Source: JBKHXF01 sp046566145 (lineage in GTDB: Bacteria > Actinomycetota > Nitriliruptoria > Nitriliruptorales > Nitriliruptoraceae). From it: a DNA stretch of 64,000 nt. Position 1 is the stretch's first letter, and each line of letters opens with the position of its first letter. Shown piece by piece: positions 26,455 to 34,113 of the stretch. The stretch covers positions 21,534 to 85,533 of the forward strand of contig JBKHXF010000019.1 of NCBI GenBank assembly GCA_046566145.1. Direction: 5' to 3'. Under the pieces are notes generated by a model that was not told where the DNA came from, ran no database searches, and saw only the letters and a list, made by a program, of their open reading frames with translations. The translations under genes were made by a program, and so were the position numbers.

Positions 26455-27086
26455 GACCCGCCCCCCGCCCCCGTGGTCCGTCGCGGCCCGTGGTCGCACG
26501 CGCGGGGGTGCACCGCCACGCCGGCGGCAGCGAGCAGGTCGCCGGCCATGCACGTGGGCAGCCCCACGACCGCCGGCCAGCACCCGACCACGCGGGAGAC
26601 CAGCGCGGCACCGGCACCCTGGATCGCGAGCGCGCCGGCGGCGTCGTCCGCCTCGCCCGTCGCGAGGTAGGCGTCGAGCGTGGCCGCGTCGAGCGGGTCG
26701 ACGTGCGCGACGGCGTCCGCCCGCCCGCCGAGGACGCGGCCGTCGGGCAGCGCGACGGCGACACCGGACGTGATGCGCACGGCGCTGCCGGCGAGCACCG
26801 CGAGGATCCGGCGCGCGTCGTCGCGGTCGACGGGCTTGCCGAGCGTGCGCCCGTCGGGCGCGACGACCTCGGTGTCGCCGCCGAGCACGACCGCGCCCGG
26901 GTGGGACGCGGCGACGGCGCGGGCCTTCGCGTCGGCGAGGCGCCGGACGAGCGCGCCCGGGGACTCCCCGGGTCGCGGGGACTCGTCGACCTCGGCCACG
27001 GCGACCAGCGCCTGCACCCCGAGGGTGGCCAGGAGGGCGGCGCGACGAGGTGACGCCGAGGCGAGCACCACCCGCCGGCGGGTCAC
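26352..27086 (-). CDS. maf: Maf/septum-formation nucleoside triphosphate pyrophosphatase
   Basis: The 244-residue protein begins VVLASASPRRAALLATLG, the Maf signature. It continues with EVDESPRPGESP, GGDTEVVAPDGRTLGKPVD and IQGAGAALVSRVVGCWPAVVGLP, all family motifs. Maf proteins hydrolyse non-canonical nucleoside triphosphates. Conserved sequence ends near residue 200; the last 40 or so residues are low-complexity and run antisense into the neighbouring small gene. The GTG start overlaps the stop of the 27-codon phosphatase relic as GTGA. Confidence 0.87.
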   Translation of the reverse strand: MTRRRVVLASASPRRAALLATLGVQALVAVAEVDESPRPGESPGALVRRLADAKARAVAASHPGAVVLGGDTEVVAPDGRTLGKPVDRDDARRILAVLAGSAVRITSGVAVALPDGRVLGGRADAVAHVDPLDAATLDAYLATGEADDAAGALAIQGAGAALVSRVVGCWPAVVGLPTCMAGDLLAAAGVAVHPRACDHGPRRTTGAGGGSQAVPATRSATEAQVRQSSSPSASRSAPEAPHST

Positions 27087-27166
27087 GCCCCGTCCGCCTC
27101 GCGGATGGCGGCCTCCGCCGTGGGGGAGCGGCGGATGTCGCCGAGGCAGACGGCCAGCACGCGCAC
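27083..27166 (-). pseudogene. 27-codon N-terminal relic of a low-molecular-weight protein tyrosine phosphatase
   Basis: Reading from GTG 27166 gives MRVLAVCLGDIRRSPTAEA and eight further residues before TGA. This matches the LMW-PTP phosphate-binding loop (C-x5-R-S, usually CLGNICRSPTAEA), including Cys7 and Arg13. The rest of the roughly 150-residue enzyme, with its general-acid Asp, is absent because maf follows. The mini-gene starts two bases after the LCP stop and overlaps the maf start, so it may persist as a coupling bridge. Confidence 0.65.
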
Positions 27167-27168
27167 GT

Positions 27169-28479
27169 TCAGCGGTCCCGCAGGTCCGCGCCGAGCGTGA
27201 GCACGACGGCGTCGAGGCCGGCCTCCTCGACCAGCTGGGGGGCCACCCCGATGGAGCTCTCGACCTCGCGGGCGACCAGCTCGGCCTCAGCGCGCTGGTC
27301 GGCGGGGTAGGCGACGGTGGTCGTGGGCTGCTCCGGGGCGTTGGCGATGTCGAGCACGACGTAGCCGCGTGCCGTGAGCGCGTCGCGCGCCGTCGCCGCG
27401 GCGCCCTCCACGCGGGCCCCGTTGCGGACCCGCACCCGGACGTCCTCGGGGGCGACCTCGGCCTGCTCCGAGGGGGCCACGATCGACGCGAAGACCGAGC
27501 CGTCGCGGAACGACGCGAACAGCGGCTCGGCGCGCACCTCATCGGCGAGCAGCACCTCCGCGCCCCCGATGTTCGCCGGCGAGGCCGGCACGGTGAAGGT
27601 CGCGACGCGGCCCGACGCGATGCCGCGCATCCCCCAGCCGAGGCGCCCGAGGTCGATGGGTCCGAGCCCGTCGTCGGCGGTCAGCGCGCCCCCGACCTGC
27701 CCGGAGACCCTCCACAGCCGCGTCGGCGACGTGAGCGTCGACGGCTCGGTGAGCTCGCCGGCGAGGGCCTTGAGGAACTGCTGCTGGCGCTCGATGCGCT
27801 TCAGGTCGTTGTCGATCTTCCGCACGCGGACGTAGCCGAGGGCGTCCTTGCCGCCGAGCACCTGGCAGCCGGCGGGCAGGTCGATGCCGGCGTCGCGGTC
27901 GGCGATGGGCGCGTCGAGGCAGAGCTCGACGCCGTCGACGGCGTCGACGATGTCCACGAAGCCGAGGAAGCTGACGACCATCGTGTGGTGGATGGGGATG
28001 CCGGAGGTGGCGGTCACGGTCTCGGCGAGGCACGCCATCCCGTCGACCTGCACGGCCGTGTTGATCCGCTGCTCGGTCCCGTCGCACCGCGTGACCCACA
28101 GGTCGCGGGGGAAGGCCAGCATCGCGGCGGCGCCGCCGCGGACGGACAGCACGAAGATGGTGTCGGTGCGGTCGCCGTCGAAACCGCCGAGGGTCAGCTC
28201 GCGACGCTGCTCGTCCGTCATCTCCTCGCGGGAGTCGGACCCGACGACGAGCACGTTCATCTGCCCGCCGGCGTACGGTGCGAGCCCGGCGACCTCGACG
28301 CGTTCGATCGAGCCGGACGCCCGCAACGCGACGAGCACGCCGAACAGCACCGGGGCGAGCAGCAGCAGCACGAGGACGAGCGCGACCGTGCGGCCGCCGC
28401 GGCGGCGCCCACCGCCGGTCCGGGCGGGGAGCCACGGCTCCTGCTGGTCCTGCGCGTGCTCGACGGGCGTGCGTGCCAC
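27169..28479 (-). CDS. LytR-CpsA-Psr (LCP) family protein with LytR_C domain
   Basis: The 436-residue protein has a short cytoplasmic start, one membrane helix (about residues 32-52), an LCP domain (about 75-235; NVLVVGSDSREEMTD, FDGDRTDTIFVLSV, FPRDLWV, RINTAVQVDG) and a C-terminal LytR_C domain (about 335-430; VRVRNGARVEGAAATARDAL). LCP enzymes attach glycopolymers to cell-wall peptidoglycan outside the membrane. The conserved Asp and Arg residues for the pyrophosphate lipid are present. Confidence 0.9.
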   Translation of the reverse strand: MARTPVEHAQDQQEPWLPARTGGGRRRGGRTVALVLVLLLLAPVLFGVLVALRASGSIERVEVAGLAPYAGGQMNVLVVGSDSREEMTDEQRRELTLGGFDGDRTDTIFVLSVRGGAAAMLAFPRDLWVTRCDGTEQRINTAVQVDGMACLAETVTATSGIPIHHTMVVSFLGFVDIVDAVDGVELCLDAPIADRDAGIDLPAGCQVLGGKDALGYVRVRKIDNDLKRIERQQQFLKALAGELTEPSTLTSPTRLWRVSGQVGGALTADDGLGPIDLGRLGWGMRGIASGRVATFTVPASPANIGGAEVLLADEVRAEPLFASFRDGSVFASIVAPSEQAEVAPEDVRVRVRNGARVEGAAATARDALTARGYVVLDIANAPEQPTTTVAYPADQRAEAELVAREVESSIGVAPQLVEEAGLDAVVLTLGADLRDR

Positions 28480-28572
28480 GGTGGCCTCGCTGCGGTGACG
28501 GTGCGGGCGCCGACGGGGCGGGCGGCGCGGGCGAGGAACGTAGCCGTCGACGGACGCCCGACCGGTGGACCC

Positions 28573-29406
28573 TCAGCCGCCGGCGCGGCCCGGCGGGTCC
28601 TCGGAGGCGGGCCCGCGGAACTCCGGCCGCCGGCGTTCGCGGATCGCGGCGACGCCCTCGTGCACGTCCGGGCCGGAGAAGCCCAGGAACTCGTAGGCCA
28701 GGGAGGCGTCGAACGTGGGCCCGGCGAGCCGGAGCCAGTGGTTGAGGGTGTGCTTGGTCCACCGGATGGCCGACTGGCTGCCCGCCGCGAGCCGTCGCGC
28801 GACCTCCAGGGCTCGGTCCTGGACCGCGTCGTCGTCCACGCAGAGGCTGACGAGCCCGATGCGCTCGGCCTCCTCGCCCGACAGCGGCTCGCAGGTGAGC
28901 AGGTGGTACTTCGCCTTGGCCATGCCGCACAGCAGCGGCCACACGATGGCGGCGTGGTCGCCGGCGGCGACGCCGAGCTTGGTGTGCCCGTCGATGATCC
29001 GGGCGGTTCGGCCGGCGATGGAGACGTCGGCGAGCAGGCCGGCGACGAGCCCGGCGCCGACGGCTGGCCCGGTCATCGCCGAGACGACCGGCTTGGAGCA
29101 TTCGAGGACGTTGTGGACCAGATCCCTCGCCTCGCGCAGCACGCGCGAACGGACCTCGAAGTCGTTCGCCATGTCGAGCACGAGGTCGAGGTCGCCCCCG
29201 GAGGAGAACACCCCGTCGGCGCCGGTGATGATGGCGACCCGGCAGTCGGGGTCACGGTCGACGACGTTCCAGACCTCGGCGAGCTCGCGGTGGCCCGCGT
29301 GGCCGACGGCGTTGAGCCGGCCAGGGGCCTGCATCACGATCCGCACGACGTCGTCGTCGGGGTGCTCGATGCGCAGGCTCTCGAAGCCCGCGTAGAGGTC
29401 GCTCAC
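28573..29406 (-). CDS. Enoyl-CoA hydratase/isomerase family protein
   Basis: The 277-residue crotonase-fold protein shows the oxyanion-hole segments GVFSSGGDLDLVLD and MTGPAVGAGLVAGLLADVSIAG. The usual first catalytic Glu sits in the region HTKLGVAAGDHAAIVWPLLCG, where typical hydratases have GxxPxxG; here it is not clearly conserved, so hydratase activity is not certain. GTG 29406 has GGAG six bases upstream and removes an unlikely N-terminal extension. Confidence 0.83.
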   Translation of the reverse strand: MSDLYAGFESLRIEHPDDDVVRIVMQAPGRLNAVGHAGHRELAEVWNVVDRDPDCRVAIITGADGVFSSGGDLDLVLDMANDFEVRSRVLREARDLVHNVLECSKPVVSAMTGPAVGAGLVAGLLADVSIAGRTARIIDGHTKLGVAAGDHAAIVWPLLCGMAKAKYHLLTCEPLSGEEAERIGLVSLCVDDDAVQDRALEVARRLAAGSQSAIRWTKHTLNHWLRLAGPTFDASLAYEFLGFSGPDVHEGVAAIRERRRPEFRGPASEDPPGRAGG

Positions 29407-29497
29407 GATCGGCTCCGCCTCGTTCGCCGGTGGGGGCGCGGAGACCCTAGCGAGCGGGTCCGCGAGCACCCCCGCGCGAGGCGGGCGCCGGGATGGG

Positions 29498-29641
29498 TCA
29501 GACCTGCAGGACCAGCGGCTCGGGGCCGACGGCCACCGAGGTCGCGAGGCGCTGCTGCCACGCGTCGAGCTGGCGCTGGTTGAGGTCGGAGCAGACCGGG
29601 CAGGTCTCGTCGAAGAGGTCCTCGAGCTCGCAGGCGATCAT
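29498..29641 (-). CDS. Putative 47-residue CxxC protein
   Basis: ATG 29641 to TGA 29498 encodes a small acidic protein starting MIACELEDLFDETCPVC, with a CPVC pair and an amphipathic helix NQRQLDAWQQRLA. The codon pattern is typical of coding DNA here, but the ribosome site is weak and no family is recognised. A stronger AGGGGAGG lies about 50 bases upstream of the ATG. Confidence 0.45.
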   Translation of the reverse strand: MIACELEDLFDETCPVCSDLNQRQLDAWQQRLATSVAVGPEPLVLQV

Positions 29642-29801
29642 GGTTCGGGTCCGTTCGTGGGGTCGTCACCGGTCCAAGCGCTTCACCTCCCCTTATGGTG
29701 ACGCTGGTGGCCGGTTACGTTCGGTGAGCGCACGAACGCGCACCGTGGTGAGCGGGCGCCGCGCGTTCGAGCTGGCGGCGGGCCACCCCGACGAGGTCGG
29801 T

Positions 29802-29807
29802 TAGAGT
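29802..29807 (+). promoter_or_regulatory. Putative -10 hexamer TAGAGT for the response regulator gene
   Basis: TAGAGT lies 46 bp before the GTG at 29853. No clear -35 element is visible. Confidence 0.4.
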
Positions 29808-29852
29808 CGACGCCGCCGTCGGGGACCCCTCGGCACAGCGAGCGGAGCCCAC

Positions 29853-30215
29853 GTGACGCACCGCGTGCTCGTCGCGGACGACGAGCCCGACATCCGGATG
29901 CTGGTCCGACTCCAGCTGCGCATCTTCGACGTGGCGGTGCTCGAGGCCGAGGACGGGGAGCAGGCGTTGCAGGTGGGGCGGGCCGAGCGCCCGGACCTGT
30001 GCATCCTCGACCACCGGATGCCGCACCGCGCGGGTGCGGACGTCGCCGTGGCGCTCCGCGAGGAGCGACCCGACCTCCCGATCGTGGTCTTCTCGGCGTT
30101 CCTCGACCCCGCACTCGAGCAGCGCGTCCGAGCGGCCGACATCGACACCGTGGCGAAGGCCGACCTGGCCGGCCTGGTCGCCTGGCTGCGCGCCCACCTC
30201 CCCGCTCGGGCCTGA
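29853..30215 (+). CDS. Single-domain response regulator
   Basis: The 120-residue protein is a lone receiver domain with acidic pocket Asp-Asp-Glu (VADDEPD), phospho-acceptor Asp53 (LCILDHRMP), conserved Ser (VVFSAF) and Lys in VAKAD. It has no output domain, so it probably signals by protein contact. No kinase is adjacent; the GAF-PAS kinase at 13455 is the only one in the window. GGAG precedes the GTG. Confidence 0.88.
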   Translation: MTHRVLVADDEPDIRMLVRLQLRIFDVAVLEAEDGEQALQVGRAERPDLCILDHRMPHRAGADVAVALREERPDLPIVVFSAFLDPALEQRVRAADIDTVAKADLAGLVAWLRAHLPARA

Positions 30216-30377
30216 CGGGGACGTCGGCCCCGGTCGGGCGTGCGCGGACCGTGGCGGGCGTCACGCACAGCGCGCGTTCCGCCTCGTCTGGTCACGCGCT
30301 GTCAACGGAGTTGCACGTTCCGTTCGTGCTGGTGCGTGGAGGGGCCGAAGGAACACCGCAGCAGTTCGGAGGTGCGC

Positions 30378-30965
30378 GTGGAACGGGACGAGCTCGGCGG
30401 GCAGACCCGCAGCTTCGATGCCGCCTATCGGTCCGCGTACCCCCGGGTCGTGCGCAGCGCGTGGCGCCTGTGTCGGGACCAGGCCCTCGCGGAGGAGCTC
30501 GCCCAGGAGGCGTTCGTCCGGGCCTACCGCCGCTGGTCGCGGTTGACGCGCAGCGGGACGGCGGAGCCCTGGGTCCACCGGGCCGCCACGAACCTGGCCC
30601 TCGACGCCGTCCGCCGGCGCACCCGTGGTCGCGAGCTCGAGGTCCTCGCCGAGCGGATGTCGCTCCCACCGGACCAGATCGGCGCCGCCGGCGCCGCGGA
30701 GGGCGAGCGCGTCGTCGCGCTGCTCGCCCAGCTCTCGCGGCGCCAGCGCGAGGCGGTCGTCCTGCGCCACGTCGCCGACCTGGCCGAGGAGCACGTGGCC
30801 GCCCTCATGGGCTGCAGCGTCGGCTCCGTGAAGGTCCACACGTCCCGCGGGCTCGCCCGTCTTCGCGAGCTCGCCGGCACCACCGACACCGACACCCACG
30901 CCCACACCAACCGAGGGGAGGGCCGCGATGCACGAGCGCACGCCGCTGACGCTGCTCACCGCTGA
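30378..30965 (+). CDS. ECF RNA polymerase sigma factor
   Basis: The 195-residue protein has region 2 (ALAEELAQEAFVRAYRRWSRL) and region 4 (LAQLSRRQREAVVLRHVADLAEEHVAALMGCSVGSVKVHTSRGLARLREL in part), typical of SigE/SigM-like ECF factors. GTG 30378 has GGAGG five bases upstream. The last 38 bp overlap the start of the membrane protein gene, a pattern common for sigma/anti-sigma pairs. The C-terminal tail (THAHTNRGEGRD) encodes the next gene's ribosome site in another frame. Confidence 0.85.
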   Translation: MERDELGGQTRSFDAAYRSAYPRVVRSAWRLCRDQALAEELAQEAFVRAYRRWSRLTRSGTAEPWVHRAATNLALDAVRRRTRGRELEVLAERMSLPPDQIGAAGAAEGERVVALLAQLSRRQREAVVLRHVADLAEEHVAALMGCSVGSVKVHTSRGLARLRELAGTTDTDTHAHTNRGEGRDARAHAADAAHR

Positions 30966-32193
30966 CCAGCCGCCGAGGCCGATCGATCCCGAGGCCTCGC
31001 TCGCGTCGGTCCGACGCCGTGGTGCCCGCCGCGGCCACCTCGCCCGCGCCGGCGGCGTCGGCGTGGCCCTGTCGCTCGTCGCGTCGGTCGCCGTCGCGGC
31101 ACCGCGGCTGTGGTTCGACCCGGTCCAGCCGGTCGTCGCCGACGAGCCCACCGAGCAGGTGGTCGAGACGCCGAGCGACACCGCCAGCCCCTCCGACGAG
31201 GCGACCGAGGGCCTCGTGCCCGACGTCGTCGAGCCGACCCTGGCGCCGGTGACGGAGTCGGAGCCGGCCGCCGACGCCGGGGCCGCACCCGCGCTCGGTG
31301 CGCCGTCGGTCACGATCCTCGCCCCCGCGGACGGCTCGACCCAGGGCTCGAAGGAGGTCGCGCTGGAGGGGACCGCGACGCCGGGTGCCCGCGTCCACGT
31401 CGGGCCGTGGGAGGCCGACGTCGACGCCGACGGCCGGTGGCGCCTGGTGCTGGTGCTCGCGAAGGGCACGACCACGATCACCGTGGTGGCCGAGACCGAC
31501 GCCGGCGAGGCGCGCGACACCGTGACGGTGACCTACGCCCCGCCCGTGGCGGCCCCGAAGCCCGCCCCGAAGCCCGGCTCGGAGACCGGCTCGAAGACGG
31601 GCTCGAAGACGGGGTCCGGCACGAAGGACGGCGGTACCACGCCCGGCGCCACGACCTTCTCCGCCTCGCAGGACGCGTCCGTCGCCGAGGGCGACCCGCC
31701 CTCCATGACCTACCGCGGCACCGCGCCCGCCGGCGCCGCCGTGAAGGTGTTCTCCGACTGGGGCCACACCGTCACCACGGCCGGATCCGACGGCCGCTGG
31801 GTCGCCACGCTCACCCTCTCCGGCGCGCCCTACGGCGAGCACCGCACGACGGTCTGGGCGAAGCTCAAGGACCAGCCCGACGTCAACCGCAGCTTCGAGC
31901 TCACCACGAAGCGGGGCAGCGCCGTCGCGTTCACGGCGAGCAACACCCACGGCCGGTCCGACGCGAACCCACCCTCCGACGTCTACCACGGCACCGCGGC
32001 GCCCGGCTCGGTGGTGAAGGTCAAGAGCGAGTACCTCGAGGGCGGCAGGGTGTCGACCACCGCGAACGCCGACGGTCGCTGGGAGGTGACGGCCACCTTC
32101 GTCCACGCCCCGCGCAACTCGACCTTCGACGTCGGCGTGTGGTCGGAGGCAGCGAACGACTGGCGCTGGTTCACGATGACCGTCGGACCCTGA
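30928..32193 (+). CDS. Membrane-anchored protein with Ig-like repeats, candidate anti-sigma partner
   Basis: The 421-residue protein has a 40-residue basic cytoplasmic start, one membrane helix (about residues 42-60) and an acidic Pro/Ser/Thr stalk. A bacterial Ig-like domain (about 125-205; VTILAPADGSTQGS ... VTVTYAPP) follows, then a GSKT-repeat linker, then two more related beta domains (about 235-330 and 335-421) that share SDGRW/ADGRWEV motifs. No ZAS zinc motif is present. Its overlap with the sigma gene suggests an anti-sigma or surface-sensing role; this is inference. Confidence 0.72.
   Translation: MHERTPLTLLTADQPPRPIDPEASLASVRRRGARRGHLARAGGVGVALSLVASVAVAAPRLWFDPVQPVVADEPTEQVVETPSDTASPSDEATEGLVPDVVEPTLAPVTESEPAADAGAAPALGAPSVTILAPADGSTQGSKEVALEGTATPGARVHVGPWEADVDADGRWRLVLVLAKGTTTITVVAETDAGEARDTVTVTYAPPVAAPKPAPKPGSETGSKTGSKTGSGTKDGGTTPGATTFSASQDASVAEGDPPSMTYRGTAPAGAAVKVFSDWGHTVTTAGSDGRWVATLTLSGAPYGEHRTTVWAKLKDQPDVNRSFELTTKRGSAVAFTASNTHGRSDANPPSDVYHGTAAPGSVVKVKSEYLEGGRVSTTANADGRWEVTATFVHAPRNSTFDVGVWSEAANDWRWFTMTVGP
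31576..31623 (+). repeat. Four 12-bp tandem units encoding the GSKT linker
   Basis: GGCTCGGAGACC, two exact copies of GGCTCGAAGACG and a degenerate fourth unit encode GSETGSKTGSKTGSGT. The array lies in the linker between Ig-like domains and could vary in length. Confidence 0.7.
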
Positions 32194-32254
32194 CCGGTAC
32201 CGTCGGTCGGACCCCGGCATCCCCCGCACCACCGCCGGGGCGGGAGAGTCCGAC

Positions 32255-34069
32255 GTGCCCCAGGAGCCCACCCCCGTCCGCGACGAGCGTGTCGTGCCCG
32301 GCCCCGTGCCCGGCCCCGACGCGCTCGTCTCGGCCATCCAGCGGTCGGTGATCGGCGAGGACGAGGTCGTGGTCGGCCCCTACGGCCCCCGCCGCGTCAC
32401 CTACGCCGACTACACCGCGAGCGGGCGGGCGCTGTCGTTCGTCGAGGACACGATCCGCGACACCGTCCTGCCGCTGTACGCCAACACCCACACGGAGTCG
32501 TCGGGCACGGGGCTGCAGACCACCCGGTTCCGGGAGGACGCCCGTGCGGTCATCCGTCGCTGCGTCGGCGCCGACCCCGACGAGCACGTGGTGCTGTTCT
32601 GCGGCTCGGGGTCGACCGGCGCGATCGACCGGCTCGTGCAGGTGCTCAACCTGCGGGTGCCCGCCGACCTCGACGCCCGGCACGGCCTGACCAACCACAT
32701 CCCGGCCGAGCAGCGTCCCGTCGTGTTCATCGGCCCGTTCGAGCACCACTCCAACGAGCTGCCGTGGCGCGAGACCATCTGCGACGTCGTCGCCATCCCC
32801 GAGGACGCCGACGGCCACGTCGACCTCGCCGAGCTCGAGCGGCAGCTCGTCGCGCACGCCGACCGGCCGCTGCGCATCGGCTCGTTCTCGGCCGCATCCA
32901 ACGTGACCGGCATCCTCTCGGACACGCGTTCCATCTCGGTGCTGCTGCACCGGCACGGGGCGCTGAGCTTCTGGGACTTCGCCGCCGCGGCGCCGTACGT
33001 CGACATCGAGATGGGTCCGCGCGTCAGCGACCCGCCGCACCCCGACGACGCGCTCGACCACAAGGACGCGGTGTTCATCTCCCCGCACAAGCTCATCGGT
33101 GGGCCCGGCACCCCCGGCGTCCTGGTGGCCCGACGCGCGCTGTTCACCAACTCGGTCCCGGCGGTGCCGGGGGGCGGGACCGTCGCCTACGTCAACCCCG
33201 ACGAGCACGTCTACCTCGACGACGTGGAGCACCGCGAGGAGGGGGGCACGCCCGACATCGTCGGCTCGATCCGCGCCGGGCTCGTGTTCCGGCTCAAGGA
33301 GGCGGTCGGGGTCGAAACGATCCGGGCCCGCGAGGAGTCGTTCATCCGCCGGGCGGTGGCGCGCTGGTCGGCGCACCCGCACCTCGAGGTCCTCGGCAAC
33401 CACGACGCCGAGCGGCTCTCCATCGTCTCGTTCGTCGTGCGCAACGCCGCGCCCCGGGTCGACGGCGTGCGCCACACCCCCTACCTGCACCACAACGCGG
33501 TCGTCGCCCTGCTCAACGACCTGTTCGGGGTGCAGGCCCGGGGCGGGTGCTCGTGCGCCGGTCCCTACGGGCACCGGCTGCTCGGGATCGACCTCGACAC
33601 CTCCCACGCCTTCGAGCGCGAGATCACCCGGGGCTGCGAGGGCATCAAGCCCGGCTGGGTCCGGGTCAACTTCAACTACTTCATCTCCGAGCAGGTCTTC
33701 GCGTTCCTGCTCGACGCCGTCGAGTGGGTCGCCAGCCACGGGTGGGAGCTCCTCGGCGAGTACGACCTCGACGTCGCGACCGGGCTCTGGCGCCACTGCG
33801 GCGGGCTCGCCGAGCCACCCCTGTCCCTGGACGACTGGTCCTTCGACGAGGTCGCCGCCGGCGGCGTACCGCGCATGCCGCACCGCCGGCGCACCGCCGG
33901 CGCCGACGCGCTCGCGACCTACCTCCACGAGGCCGACGAGCTCCTCGCACGGGTCCGCGCCGGCGGCCGGCCGGATGGCTGCGTGCACCACGACGAGGTC
34001 GAGGGCGACGACTTCGAGGCGCTGCGCTGGTTCCCGCTGCCGCACGAGGTCCACCCCGCACGCGGCTAG
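32255..34069 (+). CDS. Class-V aminotransferase (cysteine desulfurase / selenocysteine lyase fold)
   Basis: The 604-residue PLP enzyme has YTASGRALSFVEDTI, NTHTESSGTG, GSGSTGAIDRL and the Schiff-base Lys (about K279) in SPHKLIGGPGTPGVL. A Cys-rich loop ARGGCSCAGPYG at about residue 430 resembles the active-site Cys region of desulfurases. About 150 residues beyond the fold are not assigned. It is longer than SufS/IscS (about 400), so its substrate is uncertain. TACCGT (32198-32203) is the likely -10. Confidence 0.8.
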   Translation: MPQEPTPVRDERVVPGPVPGPDALVSAIQRSVIGEDEVVVGPYGPRRVTYADYTASGRALSFVEDTIRDTVLPLYANTHTESSGTGLQTTRFREDARAVIRRCVGADPDEHVVLFCGSGSTGAIDRLVQVLNLRVPADLDARHGLTNHIPAEQRPVVFIGPFEHHSNELPWRETICDVVAIPEDADGHVDLAELERQLVAHADRPLRIGSFSAASNVTGILSDTRSISVLLHRHGALSFWDFAAAAPYVDIEMGPRVSDPPHPDDALDHKDAVFISPHKLIGGPGTPGVLVARRALFTNSVPAVPGGGTVAYVNPDEHVYLDDVEHREEGGTPDIVGSIRAGLVFRLKEAVGVETIRAREESFIRRAVARWSAHPHLEVLGNHDAERLSIVSFVVRNAAPRVDGVRHTPYLHHNAVVALLNDLFGVQARGGCSCAGPYGHRLLGIDLDTSHAFEREITRGCEGIKPGWVRVNFNYFISEQVFAFLLDAVEWVASHGWELLGEYDLDVATGLWRHCGGLAEPPLSLDDWSFDEVAAGGVPRMPHRRRTAGADALATYLHEADELLARVRAGGRPDGCVHHDEVEGDDFEALRWFPLPHEVHPARG

Positions 34070-34113
34070 GGTCGCCCGCTCAGTCGGGACGGCGATGTGG
34101 GAGGACGCGGCGC

